A stretch of 64,000 nucleotides of DNA from an uncultured Ruminococcus sp. (GCA_900545345.1 UQYQ01000011.1:4543-68542); one strand, 5' to 3'. Counted from the stretch's first letter, positions 1 through 8,656 are shown. A program made the numbers and translations. The notes: generated by a model not told the origin, from the letters alone.

Positions 1-2
1 TT

Positions 3-182
3 TTTAATTCTATTTCTGCTTGCAATGTTTCAAAGTATAGAATTGAAAGATGCCATAAAAGTGTTCAGAGAGGTAAGGATTACGATAAGAACCTGATTTG
101 GTTTAGTGATAAATGTAGCATTTACGGTTCATCGGAGAATAATTCTATATGTATTACTGGAGTACCAGGCTTTGGTTTTTAA
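3..182 (+). CDS. C-terminal end of an unknown protein cut by the left edge
   Basis: An open frame enters from the left edge and ends at TAA 180–182, giving 59 residues. The visible tail is mixed polar with four cysteines and ends in VPGFGF. I do not recognise a family. It lies directly before a decayed RHS core fragment, so it may be the toxin tail or immunity partner of another RHS cassette, but this rests on position only. Its start and full length lie outside the window. Confidence 0.35.
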   Translation, partial: FNSISACNVSKYRIERCHKSVQRGKDYDKNLIWFSDKCSIYGSSENNSICITGVPGFGF

Positions 183-191
183 TAATCATGA

Positions 192-407
192 TTACTCAAT
201 AGAGACAGTAACGAAAGTGCAGAATACACCTATGACGCATGGGGCAACTGCACGGTAGAAAAGGATACGAACACTATTGCTTATATAAATCCGCTTAGAT
301 ATAGGGGGTACTACTTTGACAGTGATAATAATCTTTACTATTTGCAGAGCCGTTACTATGATGCTAATATTGGTAGGTTATTAATAGTGATGATGTATAG
401 ATGTTGA
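192..407 (+). pseudogene. Decayed RHS/YD-repeat core fragment (copy 1)
   Basis: The frame reads NESAEYTYDAWGN, then NPLRYRGYYFDSD, then YYLQSRYYDANIGR, which is the conserved RHS core just before a polymorphic toxin tail. It has no start codon and begins abruptly around 200. The usual GRFINxDD motif is broken: near 377–383 one base is missing, so the frame runs to a stop at 405–407 instead of continuing as FINSDD. No toxin tail follows. This is a remnant left by recombination or deletion, related to the longer copy at 853–1858. Confidence 0.75.
218..302 (+). repeat. 85-bp direct repeat, copy 1 (RHS core)
   Basis: These 85 bases match 1021–1105 with three differences, and the inner 72 bases (231–302) differ at only one position. 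Flanking RHS-core sequence on both sides is much more diverged. Such a short, highly conserved block inside diverged cassettes fits recombination or gene conversion between RHS cassettes. Confidence 0.85.
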
Positions 408-438
408 GTAGTAAAAAATTAGGGTGGTATGTTTTAGT

Positions 439-849
439 ATGATTGACAGAAATAAGTTTTATAAAGAGAAATTTAAAGTATTAATTATTATAATTGGAAT
501 TATTATGTGTTTATATAATATTTTCCTTTTCGTATTTCCTAGGGTACATATTGAAAACAATAAAAATGCAGTTGTTATTTTTTATAACACTTCAGAATTA
601 AATCAAAGCGATTCAAAAAAGATATATAATATTTTATCTGGACAGGCACTTGTGCCTTTGGGTGATGAATATTTTTGCGAAAACAGTGTTTGTATTAAGT
701 TTGGTGAACAAGAATTTTGGTTAGATTTTATGGGAGATAATGTTGTTTATTATAAGAACAAAGAAAAGTTCATATATTTATCTAAAATACAAAATATAAG
801 ATTGCATAGCATACTTAAGAAATACGGTATATATTTTCCTGCTATTTAA
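439..849 (+). CDS. Small membrane-anchored protein, possible RHS-associated immunity protein
   Basis: The product is about 136 residues with one N-terminal hydrophobic segment (about residues 8–26) and a polar remainder ending in KKYGIYFPAI. I chose ATG 439 because AGGGTGG at 421–427 lies at a normal distance before it; an upstream in-frame GTG at 424 overlaps that ribosome binding site. No family is recognised. It sits between two RHS core remnants, the usual place for an immunity gene left after cassette exchange. The RHS remnant behind it begins immediately after its stop codon. The function is inferred from context only. Confidence 0.55.
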   Translation: MIDRNKFYKEKFKVLIIIIGIIMCLYNIFLFVFPRVHIENNKNAVVIFYNTSELNQSDSKKIYNILSGQALVPLGDEYFCENSVCIKFGEQEFWLDFMGDNVVYYKNKEKFIYLSKIQNIRLHSILKKYGIYFPAI

Positions 850-880
850 TGACTGGGATTGACCGAAACAGCACAGACAA

Positions 881-1858
881 ATGGAGATAACAATAAATGG
901 TACTTCCGCTACAGCGGAGAGACACCTATCGGCTTTGAATACAACAACGAGCAGTTATTACTATGTAACTAACCTACAGGGCGACATAATTGCTATACTT
1001 GACAGTACAGGCAACTGTGTTGCGGAATACAGCTATGACGCATGGGGCAACTGCACGGTAGAAAAGGATACGAATACTATTGCTTATATAAATCCGCTTA
1101 GATATCGTGGATATTATTACGATAGTGATACTGAAATGTATTATCTTCAATCCAGGTATTATGACAGTAAAATTGGCAGATTTATTAATGCGGATGATTT
1201 AAATGTTTTAATATCATTGGATGGATTCGATAAAAAAGTTTTAGGATTGAATTTATTTTCATATGCAAATAATAATCCGATTTCAAATAGAGATTCACTT
1301 GGATTTGTTGCTGTTGTTGATGATTTAACATTAGCTTGTATTGCATGTATATTAGCGATAGCAGGTGTATCTAGTTATACGGTTACTAGAAGCGGTAGTG
1401 TTTCATGGAGCGGAGGAACAATAAGTAATTCAAGGCAAATTGATATTGCTTCATCTACAACGGTTACAGTTAGAACTAAAGCAACGCCTATTAGCGATGC
1501 CTTAATAAGATCGCAAAGAATTACTAGAGAAAAGGTCAATAAGGCTGATTATCTATTAGCAACTGTAGTCTATTACGGCAGTGATAAAAGAGGCTGTAGT
1601 CGAAATTATATTCCAATTTATCCAATTACAAGGTCAGCAGCAATAAAGGCATTAAAGAAAAAAAAATCGATTTTCACTAAATTTTCTCATATGGCAAAAG
1701 GTGTGGCTCAAAATGCCGGAAATGGTAAAACAATACATCATACGGCCAAAAAGTCGGGTTTTTTTTCACATTATCATCCGGCGAAAACGGTGAAAGCTAA
1801 AAACGGTAAAAGCAAATCAGTAAAAAAGGACGGACACGCATTTTATCTTGGTAAATAA
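881..1858 (+). CDS. RHS core C-terminal fragment with toxin-like tail (frameshifted)
   Basis: From about residue 25 the protein follows the RHS core: YYYVTNLQGD, AEYSYDAWGN, RYRGYYYDSD, SKIGRFINADD, and a degenerate end motif NPISNRDSLGF near residue 140. A 185-residue variable tail follows, with a short hydrophobic stretch and a basic, His-rich end (SHYHP, then GHAFYLGK). In polymorphic toxins this is the toxin domain position. RHS sequence actually starts at 853 in another frame (YFRYSGETPIGFEYNNEQ). One extra T at 955/956 breaks it, so residues 1–24 of this ORF are not RHS sequence. The gene is probably a silent or orphan cassette; ATG 881 lacks a clear ribosome binding site. The toxin activity is not identified. 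Confidence 0.7.
   Translation: MEITINGTSATAERHLSALNTTTSSYYYVTNLQGDIIAILDSTGNCVAEYSYDAWGNCTVEKDTNTIAYINPLRYRGYYYDSDTEMYYLQSRYYDSKIGRFINADDLNVLISLDGFDKKVLGLNLFSYANNNPISNRDSLGFVAVVDDLTLACIACILAIAGVSSYTVTRSGSVSWSGGTISNSRQIDIASSTTVTVRTKATPISDALIRSQRITREKVNKADYLLATVVYYGSDKRGCSRNYIPIYPITRSAAIKALKKKKSIFTKFSHMAKGVAQNAGNGKTIHHTAKKSGFFSHYHPAKTVKAKNGKSKSVKKDGHAFYLGK
1021..1105 (+). repeat. 85-bp direct repeat, copy 2 (RHS core)
   Basis: This partner of 218–302 has three mismatches and lies inside the RHS fragment in the same orientation. The 803-bp spacing brackets the 439–849 gene and the 5' part of the second RHS fragment. Recombination between the copies would delete or exchange that segment. Confidence 0.85.
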
Positions 1859-1871
1859 GGAGATCAAAAGT

Positions 1872-2384
1872 ATGAATATATTAATTGAATATACGGATGT
1901 AATTGACAAATCAAGACAATTTTTAGAGTATGCACTAAAAAAATCATCTCAATTTGCTTGCCATTATTATTTATCATTAGAAGGATCTTATAATAATAAG
2001 GACAGATATCCTGAAAGCTATTATTGTGAATTATTGCCTGATTTATATAATGAAATAAAAAAAGGCGATAGTTGTTTTGGCGCTCATGGACCGAGTAAAT
2101 ATGAAAGTATCGGAGTTTATAATACTACTGACAAGGTAAAAAAGTTTGTTTTAGAACAGAATAACAAGTACCCTATTATGTTAGAGGATGAAGATGAAAC
2201 ACCGGAGGAGTTCTATTTTTTCAAAGATAAAAGGATATGGATAATAATTTATCATGAAGATCAGATAATGCATATGTTCAATTGTGATGATGAAGATTTA
2301 GCATTTTTAGATAAACACAGTATTGAATATTTTGCAGAAGATTTTTATATTGATGTTAGACTTCCGAAAGAAAAGCGTAAATAG
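1872..2384 (+). CDS. Putative immunity protein next to the RHS toxin tail
   Basis: The product is about 170 residues, soluble and acidic, rich in Asp, Glu and Tyr, with no signal peptide or membrane segment. ATG 1872 is preceded by AAGGAG at 1857–1862, which overlaps the stop of the RHS fragment; an upstream in-frame start at 1848 would overlap that gene and has no site of its own. Small acidic genes directly after an RHS toxin tail are typically cognate immunity genes, which is the basis for this call. I do not recognise the family. Confidence 0.6.
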   Translation: MNILIEYTDVIDKSRQFLEYALKKSSQFACHYYLSLEGSYNNKDRYPESYYCELLPDLYNEIKKGDSCFGAHGPSKYESIGVYNTTDKVKKFVLEQNNKYPIMLEDEDETPEEFYFFKDKRIWIIIYHEDQIMHMFNCDDEDLAFLDKHSIEYFAEDFYIDVRLPKEKRK

Positions 2385-2387
2385 TAA

Positions 2388-2978
2388 ATGATAAAAACAG
2401 AAAGGTTGTTTCGAGCAATGAACGAAGATTTACATTTAGAAAAAGCGGAAGAGTTTTTTGAAAAGAATAATAATAATCTGTACCTTTTTTCTGTAGAATC
2501 TTTATACACAGTAGAAAATCCAGATATTGTAGAAATTTCTATGCAGAGAATGCTGAATGATAATATATCTCAAGAGGATTTTATATTTGCCGAAAATAAG
2601 ATAATATCATTTTTTGAGTATTTATATATTAAAAGTGAGAAAACATATTGTTGTTATTCAACGATTCTTGATGACAAAACTTTTAAAAAGAAAAATAAAA
2701 AAGTCAAAGAAATAGGTGCATTTACAGAATACATTTCAGCTGATATTGATAAGGAAATAGAGATTAAAGATATTAATGCTTTAAGAGGATATTTACTGAT
2801 TGGAATAAGATTCGGAACAGTATTTTTCAGATTTGAAGGCATTGATATAGAAGCGGAAATTGACAATTGTCAGAGCTTTTTTGTGAAGTTTAATAATAAT
2901 GACATCAAAGACGAGCTTATATCAGCGGCTAATAAATTAGGAATTAATTCTGATAAGTTGAATTGTGATGTTATTTAA
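2388..2978 (+). CDS. Unknown protein in RHS cassette, possible second immunity protein
   Basis: The product is 196 residues, very rich in Asn, Lys, Glu and Ile, with no membrane segment or known motif. It begins three bases after the stop of the previous gene, so the two are co-transcribed. No good ribosome binding site precedes ATG 2388; an in-frame ATG at 2418 has AAAGG at 2401–2405 upstream and is a possible alternative start. An immunity or orphan cassette role is inferred from position only. Confidence 0.55.
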   Translation: MIKTERLFRAMNEDLHLEKAEEFFEKNNNNLYLFSVESLYTVENPDIVEISMQRMLNDNISQEDFIFAENKIISFFEYLYIKSEKTYCCYSTILDDKTFKKKNKKVKEIGAFTEYISADIDKEIEIKDINALRGYLLIGIRFGTVFFRFEGIDIEAEIDNCQSFFVKFNNNDIKDELISAANKLGINSDKLNCDVI

Positions 2979-3137
2979 GCAATGTAGCTAGTAAGTAAAA
3001 TCAGACAATAAATTAATTTTGGTTTTAATTTCTATATTATTAGTAATTAGACTATACAAAGTTTTTGTTGGTTACTAAATATATATAATTTCTGCATATT
3101 AAAAGTTCTCTTTGTTTATATCTTGGGGAGCCATAAC

Positions 3138-3175
3138 AAAAGAAGCACTACTTTTGCAGTGCTTCTTTTCTTTTT
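3138..3175 (+). terminator. Intrinsic terminator after the RHS cassette genes
   Basis: The arms AAAAGAAGCACT (3138–3149) and AGTGCTTCTTTT (3158–3169) are perfectly complementary over 12 bp with an 8-base loop, followed by CTTTTTG. It lies 160 bases after the last plus-strand gene. Confidence 0.8.
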
Positions 3176-3301
3176 GTATTATTTATCTGCAAGAGTGCGA
3201 AGCTTTAACAAGCATAATACGACTCAAAAATACGATAAAATTAATGACCTTTAATGATTATGTTGTTAGAGTACGGATTTAATCAGTACTTTTTTCATAT
3301 A

Positions 3302-3331
3302 TAAAAAACGCCCGGACTAGCCGGGTGTTTT
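3302..3331 (-). terminator. Intrinsic terminator of prs
   Basis: Arms ACGCCCGG and CCGGGTGT flank a 5-base loop. Read on the minus strand the stem is followed by a run of six T. It begins a few bases past the prs stop codon and would end the potABCD–prs transcript. Confidence 0.88.
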
Positions 3332-3333
3332 TA

Positions 3334-4488
3334 TTAAACAGTAATATGATTATGTTTTTCTAAAAGATTCTTTATTTTTTCATGTGGGTCAATAATTGAG
3401 GATATAGACAAATCGTGATTTAATGATGCAATAAAATAAGCAATGTATTTAGAAACATCAACTTCATAAAACCAATCACGGCTTAAAAGTTCAGGAGTAC
3501 GGTATGTCAGATTAGTTCCCAGAACACCGTCAATAATGCCATCGTTAACAGCTTTATCGAACTTTTCAAGACCGTTTGTGAAGATAGCATATGTTGCATA
3601 TGCATAAATCTTTCTGGCTTTTCTTTTCTTTAGTTCATAAGCTAAATCAAGAACAGATTCACCAGAAGAAATAATATCATCAGCTACAAAAACATCTTTG
3701 TCTTCAACATTGTTTCCTAAATATTCATGAGCAACAATAGGATTTCTTCCGTCAACAACAGTTGAAAAGTCACGGCGTTTATAGAACATACCAAGGTCAA
3801 CGCCTAAAACAGATGCATAGTACATATTTCTGTTCATAGCACCTTCATCAGGAGAAATAACCATAAAGTGATTTTTATCAATTATAATATCGTCGATATT
3901 TTTAAACATTGATTTTAAAACTTGGTATGACGGAATAATGTTGTCAAATCCCATCAAAGGTACTGCGTTTTGAACACGAGGGTCATGTGCATCAAAGGTC
4001 AGGATGTTTGAAACACCCATAGCTTCAAGCTCCTGAAGTGCAACAGCACAGTCTAAAGACTCACGATAGTTTCTTCTGTGCTGTCTTCCGCCGTAAAGAA
4101 TAGGCATAATGACATTAATACGGTGAGCTTTACCTCCGACAGCCTGAATGATTCTTTTAAGGTCTTGATAATGGTCGTCGGGTGACATACGGTTTTCCTG
4201 TCCGAAGTAATCATATGTGCAGTTATAGTTTCCTACATCACAGATTATGAATAAATCATCACCTCTGACGGTAGACTTAATAATTCCTTTTCCATCACCG
4301 GAAGAGAATCTTGGACAATCAACATCAATGAGATAACTGTCCTTTTCAATTCCGCTTTCATTAGCCCATTTAGTAAGATAATTATCAATTTTAGCACTTA
4401 TTTCCTGCGTGCCGTTCATTCCGATAATTCCCAAAGGTCCTACCTGAGTTTGTGTGTCAAATAAAACGCCTTTTTTACTGCTGTTCAT
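3334..4488 (-). CDS. prs: Ribose-phosphate pyrophosphokinase (PRPP synthetase)
   Basis: It makes PRPP from ribose 5-phosphate and ATP for nucleotide, His and Trp synthesis in the cytoplasm. The 384-residue protein keeps the two phosphoribosyltransferase-like halves. The PRPP-binding loop is VADDIISSGES (about 268–278). DAHDP (166–170) and YGGRQHRR (132–139) match the catalytic and ATP-binding flexible loop regions. It is about 70 residues longer than classical Prs, a form I associate with clostridial relatives. ATG 4488 has AAGGAG upstream. Only 24 bases separate it from potD, so it is probably the last gene of the pot operon. Confidence 0.92.
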   Translation of the reverse strand: MNSSKKGVLFDTQTQVGPLGIIGMNGTQEISAKIDNYLTKWANESGIEKDSYLIDVDCPRFSSGDGKGIIKSTVRGDDLFIICDVGNYNCTYDYFGQENRMSPDDHYQDLKRIIQAVGGKAHRINVIMPILYGGRQHRRNYRESLDCAVALQELEAMGVSNILTFDAHDPRVQNAVPLMGFDNIIPSYQVLKSMFKNIDDIIIDKNHFMVISPDEGAMNRNMYYASVLGVDLGMFYKRRDFSTVVDGRNPIVAHEYLGNNVEDKDVFVADDIISSGESVLDLAYELKKRKARKIYAYATYAIFTNGLEKFDKAVNDGIIDGVLGTNLTYRTPELLSRDWFYEVDVSKYIAYFIASLNHDLSISSIIDPHEKIKNLLEKHNHITV

Positions 4489-4512
4489 AAAAAATCTCCT
4501 TATATTATAATT

Positions 4513-5862
4513 TTAAAAAATATCCTGTTTTTTCTTTCTTGAACGCCTTATGTTCAAGAAAAGCGTCAGAGCAATTGAGATTATCAGAAATGACGGAACA
4601 AGCCACGGTGATTTCGATTTCTCAATTTTAATTTGATTCCATAGCTCTTGAGTATATGCGTTGGTATCATCAGATAAATTTATAAAAACTTCCGTTTTTT
4701 CTTTTAAATAGTCGTCTTGCGGACAACGAAGAGGATTTGATTTTATCTCGTCATCAAAAAGATTATAAACCCCTGTATGAGGAGTAGAATAACACAGATA
4801 GTCGCAGTTTACATAAGATATTTGAATTTCATTCAGAAAATTTATATACATCTCTGCGGCTTCTTTGTTTTTAGCTGATGCCGGTATGCAAACTGCGTCA
4901 ACAAACTGATTTGTACCTTCCTTCGGTATACAATAGTCAAGGTCGCTGTTTTCATCAATCATGGTTTGAACATCACCTGCATAATAAGGTGCTATTGCAG
5001 AAGAGCCGCCGCCGATTTTATCGAAAATTTCATCCATAACATATGCCTGAACAAGATTTTTTTGCTGTTTTAAAGCGCTTGCAGCCTTTTCAAGTTCCTG
5101 CTTGTTTTCGGTGTTTTGTGAGTATCCGAGATAGGTGAGTGCAATACCGAATGCGTCACGGGGATTGTTAAACATTAAAATATTTCCTGAATTCGTTTCG
5201 TCCCAAAGGTCGCACCAACCGGTTATTTCTTTCTTGACCATTTTTTTATTATATACTATACAAACATAGCCCCATGTATATGGAACAGAATATTCATTTG
5301 ACGGGTCGTATTCAAGACCTACATATTTCTTGTCAATATAACCGAAATTTGGAATGTTACTGTAATCCAGCTTTTGAATAAGCCCTTCATTAATCATTTT
5401 GGAAATCATATAGTCGGAAGGTACAACTATATCATAATCGCCGCCTCCGCTTTTTAGTTTAGAATAAAGTTCTTCATTAGTGGCAAAGGTTTTATAATTA
5501 ACCTTTATACCTGTGAGCTTTTCAAATTCTTTATTTACATCCAGATAATCTTCTTCGTTTACTGCCATATATTCGCCCCAATTGCAGACGTTCAAAGTTA
5601 TATTTTTATTCTTAAACTTTGAATAATCATAGTCTGACAACAGGTTTTTATCGAATTTTGTTAATATATTATCCATATCAACATTTTCACGCGTAATGTT
5701 TGTTTTTAATACTGTGTCTGTATTATCGGAACCGGTTTCAGAAGAAACATTGTTTTGAATTTCAGTTTTTTCCTCATTACCGGAAGAAGTGTTTTTTAAA
5801 CAGCCTGACAGCATAACAAGCACTACAGACAATACAAGTGAAAATATGAGAGCTTTTTTCAT
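4513..5862 (-). CDS. potD: Spermidine/putrescine ABC transporter substrate-binding lipoprotein
   Basis: It captures polyamine outside the membrane and delivers it to PotBC. Residues 1–21 form a lipoprotein signal with lipobox LSGC (Cys21), followed by a Ser/Thr/Asn linker. The periplasmic-binding-protein fold runs from about residue 60 (TLNVCNWGEYM, DIVVPSDYMI) to about 410. An unusual C-terminal hydrophobic helix (about 420–437) is followed by RRSRKKK, so the protein may be anchored at both ends. AAAGGATG precedes ATG 5862. It is the fourth gene of potABCD. Specificity within polyamines is inferred from the family. Confidence 0.9.
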   Translation of the reverse strand: MKKALIFSLVLSVVLVMLSGCLKNTSSGNEEKTEIQNNVSSETGSDNTDTVLKTNITRENVDMDNILTKFDKNLLSDYDYSKFKNKNITLNVCNWGEYMAVNEEDYLDVNKEFEKLTGIKVNYKTFATNEELYSKLKSGGGDYDIVVPSDYMISKMINEGLIQKLDYSNIPNFGYIDKKYVGLEYDPSNEYSVPYTWGYVCIVYNKKMVKKEITGWCDLWDETNSGNILMFNNPRDAFGIALTYLGYSQNTENKQELEKAASALKQQKNLVQAYVMDEIFDKIGGGSSAIAPYYAGDVQTMIDENSDLDYCIPKEGTNQFVDAVCIPASAKNKEAAEMYINFLNEIQISYVNCDYLCYSTPHTGVYNLFDDEIKSNPLRCPQDDYLKEKTEVFINLSDDTNAYTQELWNQIKIEKSKSPWLVPSFLIISIALTLFLNIRRSRKKKQDIF

Positions 5863-5923
5863 TTATCAACATCCTTTATCAGTATAACACAATTTTTAAA
5901 AATAATCAAAGAAAAAAGAAAAA

Positions 5924-6739
5924 TTATGACCTTGAAGATAAGTAACCTTGTCTTTCTTTTCTTATTTTATAGTTTGTCAAAGCGTTTTTTATAATTAAAA
6001 CAGCCACAATAACTATAAAAATTATAGTTGAAAGAGCATTGATTTCAGGTGATACTTTTTTTCTGGTCATAGAATAAATTGTAATAGGAAGCGTTTCAAC
6101 GCTTGTGCCCGAAGTGAAATAACTTACAACAAAGTCATCTATAGAGTAGGTAACTGCCATAAGAAAACCGGATAAAACGCCCGGCATTATTTCAGGAATT
6201 GTAACTTTAAAAAAGGCTTGTCTGGCATTACAGCCTAAGTCTTGGGCTGCTTCAACTAAATTAGGATTCATTTGTCTTAATTTAGGTATAACATTGTAGA
6301 TAATGTACGGAATATTAAAAGTAATATGTGCCAAAATTAAAGAAATAAAACCGAACTTAAATCCTGAATAAACAGTAAATACTTTAAACAGCAGCATCAG
6401 CGAAACACCCATGATAATTTCAGGATTTATAACGGGAATATAAGTTACATTCATAATCACAGCCTTAGAAACGGGTTTCATTTTGTTTATTCCGATAGCG
6501 GCCGCTGTTCCGATAACTGTTGCCAATAATGAAGCTATGACAGCGATAATAATGGTGTTGAGCAAAGATATCATAATAGCTTCATTATGAAACAGCTTTG
6601 AATACCAGTGCAGGCTAAAGCCTGTAAAATTAGCTCTTGATTTCGATTCGTTAAAAGAAAAAACAATAAGAACCAATATAGGAATATACAAAAAAACTAT
6701 AACAAAGGCAGTTATTGTTCTTGATAAAATTTTATTCAT
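5924..6739 (-). CDS. potC: Polyamine ABC transporter permease PotC
   Basis: This inner-membrane permease has six predicted helices over 271 residues. The cytoplasmic EAA loop (EAAQDLGCNARQAFFKV), which docks on the ATPase, is near residue 163. Its ATG overlaps the potB stop codon by one base (TAATG), with GAGGAGG nine bases upstream, indicating translational coupling. PotC pairs with PotB to form the channel for substrate delivered by PotD. Confidence 0.92.
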   Translation of the reverse strand: MNKILSRTITAFVIVFLYIPILVLIVFSFNESKSRANFTGFSLHWYSKLFHNEAIMISLLNTIIIAVIASLLATVIGTAAAIGINKMKPVSKAVIMNVTYIPVINPEIIMGVSLMLLFKVFTVYSGFKFGFISLILAHITFNIPYIIYNVIPKLRQMNPNLVEAAQDLGCNARQAFFKVTIPEIMPGVLSGFLMAVTYSIDDFVVSYFTSGTSVETLPITIYSMTRKKVSPEINALSTIIFIVIVAVLIIKNALTNYKIRKERQGYLSSRS

Positions 6740-7554
6740 TAAATAACAGCCTCCTCACTTCCGAACTGATTAAACAGACTCATAATTAAGATAACTATAA
6801 CCATTAAAATTAAAGACATAGCCGAACCTAAGTGGGGATTATATGAGTTACCTAAAAACTGAGATTCAATAATATCACCGATAAGGTCGTTAGTTCCGCC
6901 TCCGAGCATTCTCGAAATAATAAATGTTGACACAGACGGAACAAATACGGTGATAATACCTGTTGAGATGCCTTGCTTTGACAGCGGAAGTATAATCTTT
7001 CTGATTATCTGAAATCCCGAACAGCCCAAATCCTGAGCAGCCTCAATTACACTCGAGTCAATTTTAGTCATTACAGAGTAAAGCGGAAGAATCATAAAAG
7101 GAAGATAATTATATATCATTCCCAAAACAACAGCACCTGAGTTATTTATTAAATTAAACGGTCCTAAATGAAACAGCCCTAAAAATCTGTTAATTATTCC
7201 GTTTTCTTCAAGAAGCGTCATCCATGCGTATGTTCTAAGCAAAAAGTTAATCCACATAGGAAGTATAACTATCATAAGCATAGTGCCTTGTTTTCCCTTA
7301 GCAAGTCTTGATATCAGATAAGCAACAGGAAGCCCCAGAACCAAACATATTACCGTGGCAATAACTGAAAATTCAATAGAACGAAATAGTACATCTAAAT
7401 AATCGTTCATAGCCACTATATTCGAAAAAGTGAATTTACCGTCTTGAGTTGTCATGGCAAAAAATATAACCAGACCAAGGGGGATAAGTGTAAATATTAT
7501 CATCCATATAATATATGGGATAGCTAAAATTTTCGATTTCATAATTACAATCAT
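6739..7554 (-). CDS. potB: Polyamine ABC transporter permease PotB
   Basis: This second permease subunit has six hydrophobic segments and the EAA loop EAAQDLGCSGFQIIRKI near residue 174. Two starts are possible. ATG 7554 lies only about one base after GGAG, while ATG 7542 (MKSKILAI) is about 13 bases after it. The second gives the more usual PotB N-terminus, but I cannot decide. It follows potA with a 58-base gap and overlaps potC by one base. Confidence 0.92.
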   Translation of the reverse strand: MIVIMKSKILAIPYIIWMIIFTLIPLGLVIFFAMTTQDGKFTFSNIVAMNDYLDVLFRSIEFSVIATVICLVLGLPVAYLISRLAKGKQGTMLMIVILPMWINFLLRTYAWMTLLEENGIINRFLGLFHLGPFNLINNSGAVVLGMIYNYLPFMILPLYSVMTKIDSSVIEAAQDLGCSGFQIIRKIILPLSKQGISTGIITVFVPSVSTFIISRMLGGGTNDLIGDIIESQFLGNSYNPHLGSAMSLILMVIVILIMSLFNQFGSEEAVI

Positions 7555-7612
7555 ACTCCTTTCAATGCTTTAATTGTTTTACATCGAATTTATAAGCACA
7601 AAACGAATGTCG

Positions 7613-8656
7613 TTAAACTTCCATCTTGTGCATAATGTGAATGTCCATAGGTTCAATATTCATTCCGACCAGTGAACCTACTTCTTCATGAAGAGTTGAT
7701 TGTACCTTCCACTTATAACCGCTTGATTCGACAATCATTTCATAGTGAACGCCTTTAAAAATAACACTTTCAACAACGCCGGTAATGGCACCCTGAATCT
7801 GAGGAACTATTTTGACATCCTCAGGTCTTATAACCACATCTACAATTTCGTCTTTGTCAAAGCCCGAGTCAACGCAGGTGAAAGATTTTCCCGCAAAGTC
7901 AACAAGAAAGTCTTTTCTCATAATTCCGTCAATAATATTGCTGTCACCTATAAAATCGGCTACAAAAGCGTTTTTAGGCTCGTTATAAATATCAACAGGA
8001 GTACCTATTTGCTGAATAATACCGTCATTCATTACAACCACGGTATCGGACATGGTTAGTGCTTCTTCCTGGTCGTGTGTTACATAAACAAATGTTATTT
8101 CAAGTTCCTGCTGAATGTTTTTAAGCTCAATCTGCATTTCTTTTCTTAGTTTCAGGTCCAGTGCCCCTAGAGGTTCGTCTAAAAGAAGAACTTTAGGTCT
8201 GTTGACTAACGCTCTGGCAATGGCAACTCTCTGCTGCTGTCCGCCCGAAAGACTGTGAATAGAACGCTTTTCAAATCCGAAAAGGTTGACAAGCTCTAAG
8301 GCTTCCTGAACCCGTGTTTTTATTTCCTTGTCACTGAGCTTTTTTATTTTAAGACCGAATGCAATGTTGTCATATATATTTAAGTGAGGGAATAATGCAT
8401 ACTTTTGAAAAACAGTATTAACCTGTCTTTTATGAGGCGGAAGCTTAGTGATGTCCTTGTTATTAAAATAAAGAGAACCGCTTTTCATCTGCTGAAACCC
8501 GCCGATAATACGAAGGGTAGTAGTTTTTCCGCATCCTGACGGACCAAGCAGTGTGACAAACTGCTTATCAATTATATCCAGATTTATTTTCTTTAAAATC
8601 TGTTCTCCGTCAAACTCGACAATAGCATCTTTAAGACTGATTATAATGTTTTCCAA
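7613..8656 (-). CDS. potA: Polyamine ABC transporter ATPase PotA
   Basis: This ATP-binding subunit powers polyamine import. It shows Walker A GPSGCGKTT (38–46), Q-loop FQKYALFPH (84–92), signature LSGGQQQ (137–143), Walker B LLLDEP (158–163) and the H-loop THDQEEA. A C-terminal TOBE region from about residue 260 includes RPEDV. The start codon is TTG at 8654–8656 with GGAAG upstream, and no better start is in frame. It is the first gene of potABCD–prs and has a good promoter at 8712–8740. Confidence 0.92.
   Translation of the reverse strand: MENIIISLKDAIVEFDGEQILKKINLDIIDKQFVTLLGPSGCGKTTTLRIIGGFQQMKSGSLYFNNKDITKLPPHKRQVNTVFQKYALFPHLNIYDNIAFGLKIKKLSDKEIKTRVQEALELVNLFGFEKRSIHSLSGGQQQRVAIARALVNRPKVLLLDEPLGALDLKLRKEMQIELKNIQQELEITFVYVTHDQEEALTMSDTVVVMNDGIIQQIGTPVDIYNEPKNAFVADFIGDSNIIDGIMRKDFLVDFAGKSFTCVDSGFDKDEIVDVVIRPEDVKIVPQIQGAITGVVESVIFKGVHYEMIVESSGYKWKVQSTLHEEVGSLVGMNIEPMDIHIMHKMEV

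Larger units (their letters stand above)
2979..3333. other. Intergenic region between RHS cassette and prs
   Basis: These 355 bases separate the plus-strand accessory genes from the minus-strand prs operon. The two terminators listed separately lie in the second half. The first 150 bases are AT-rich and I see no gene, tRNA or repeat in them. Confidence 0.6.

Noticed and set aside
218..1105. The 85-bp repeats as insertion sequence ends or attachment sites
   Set aside because: They are direct copies of RHS coding sequence in frame, with no transposase, inverted ends or target duplication.
7745..8059. Open frame antisense to potA
   Set aside because: It is fully inside a strongly conserved gene on the other strand and has no recognisable product.
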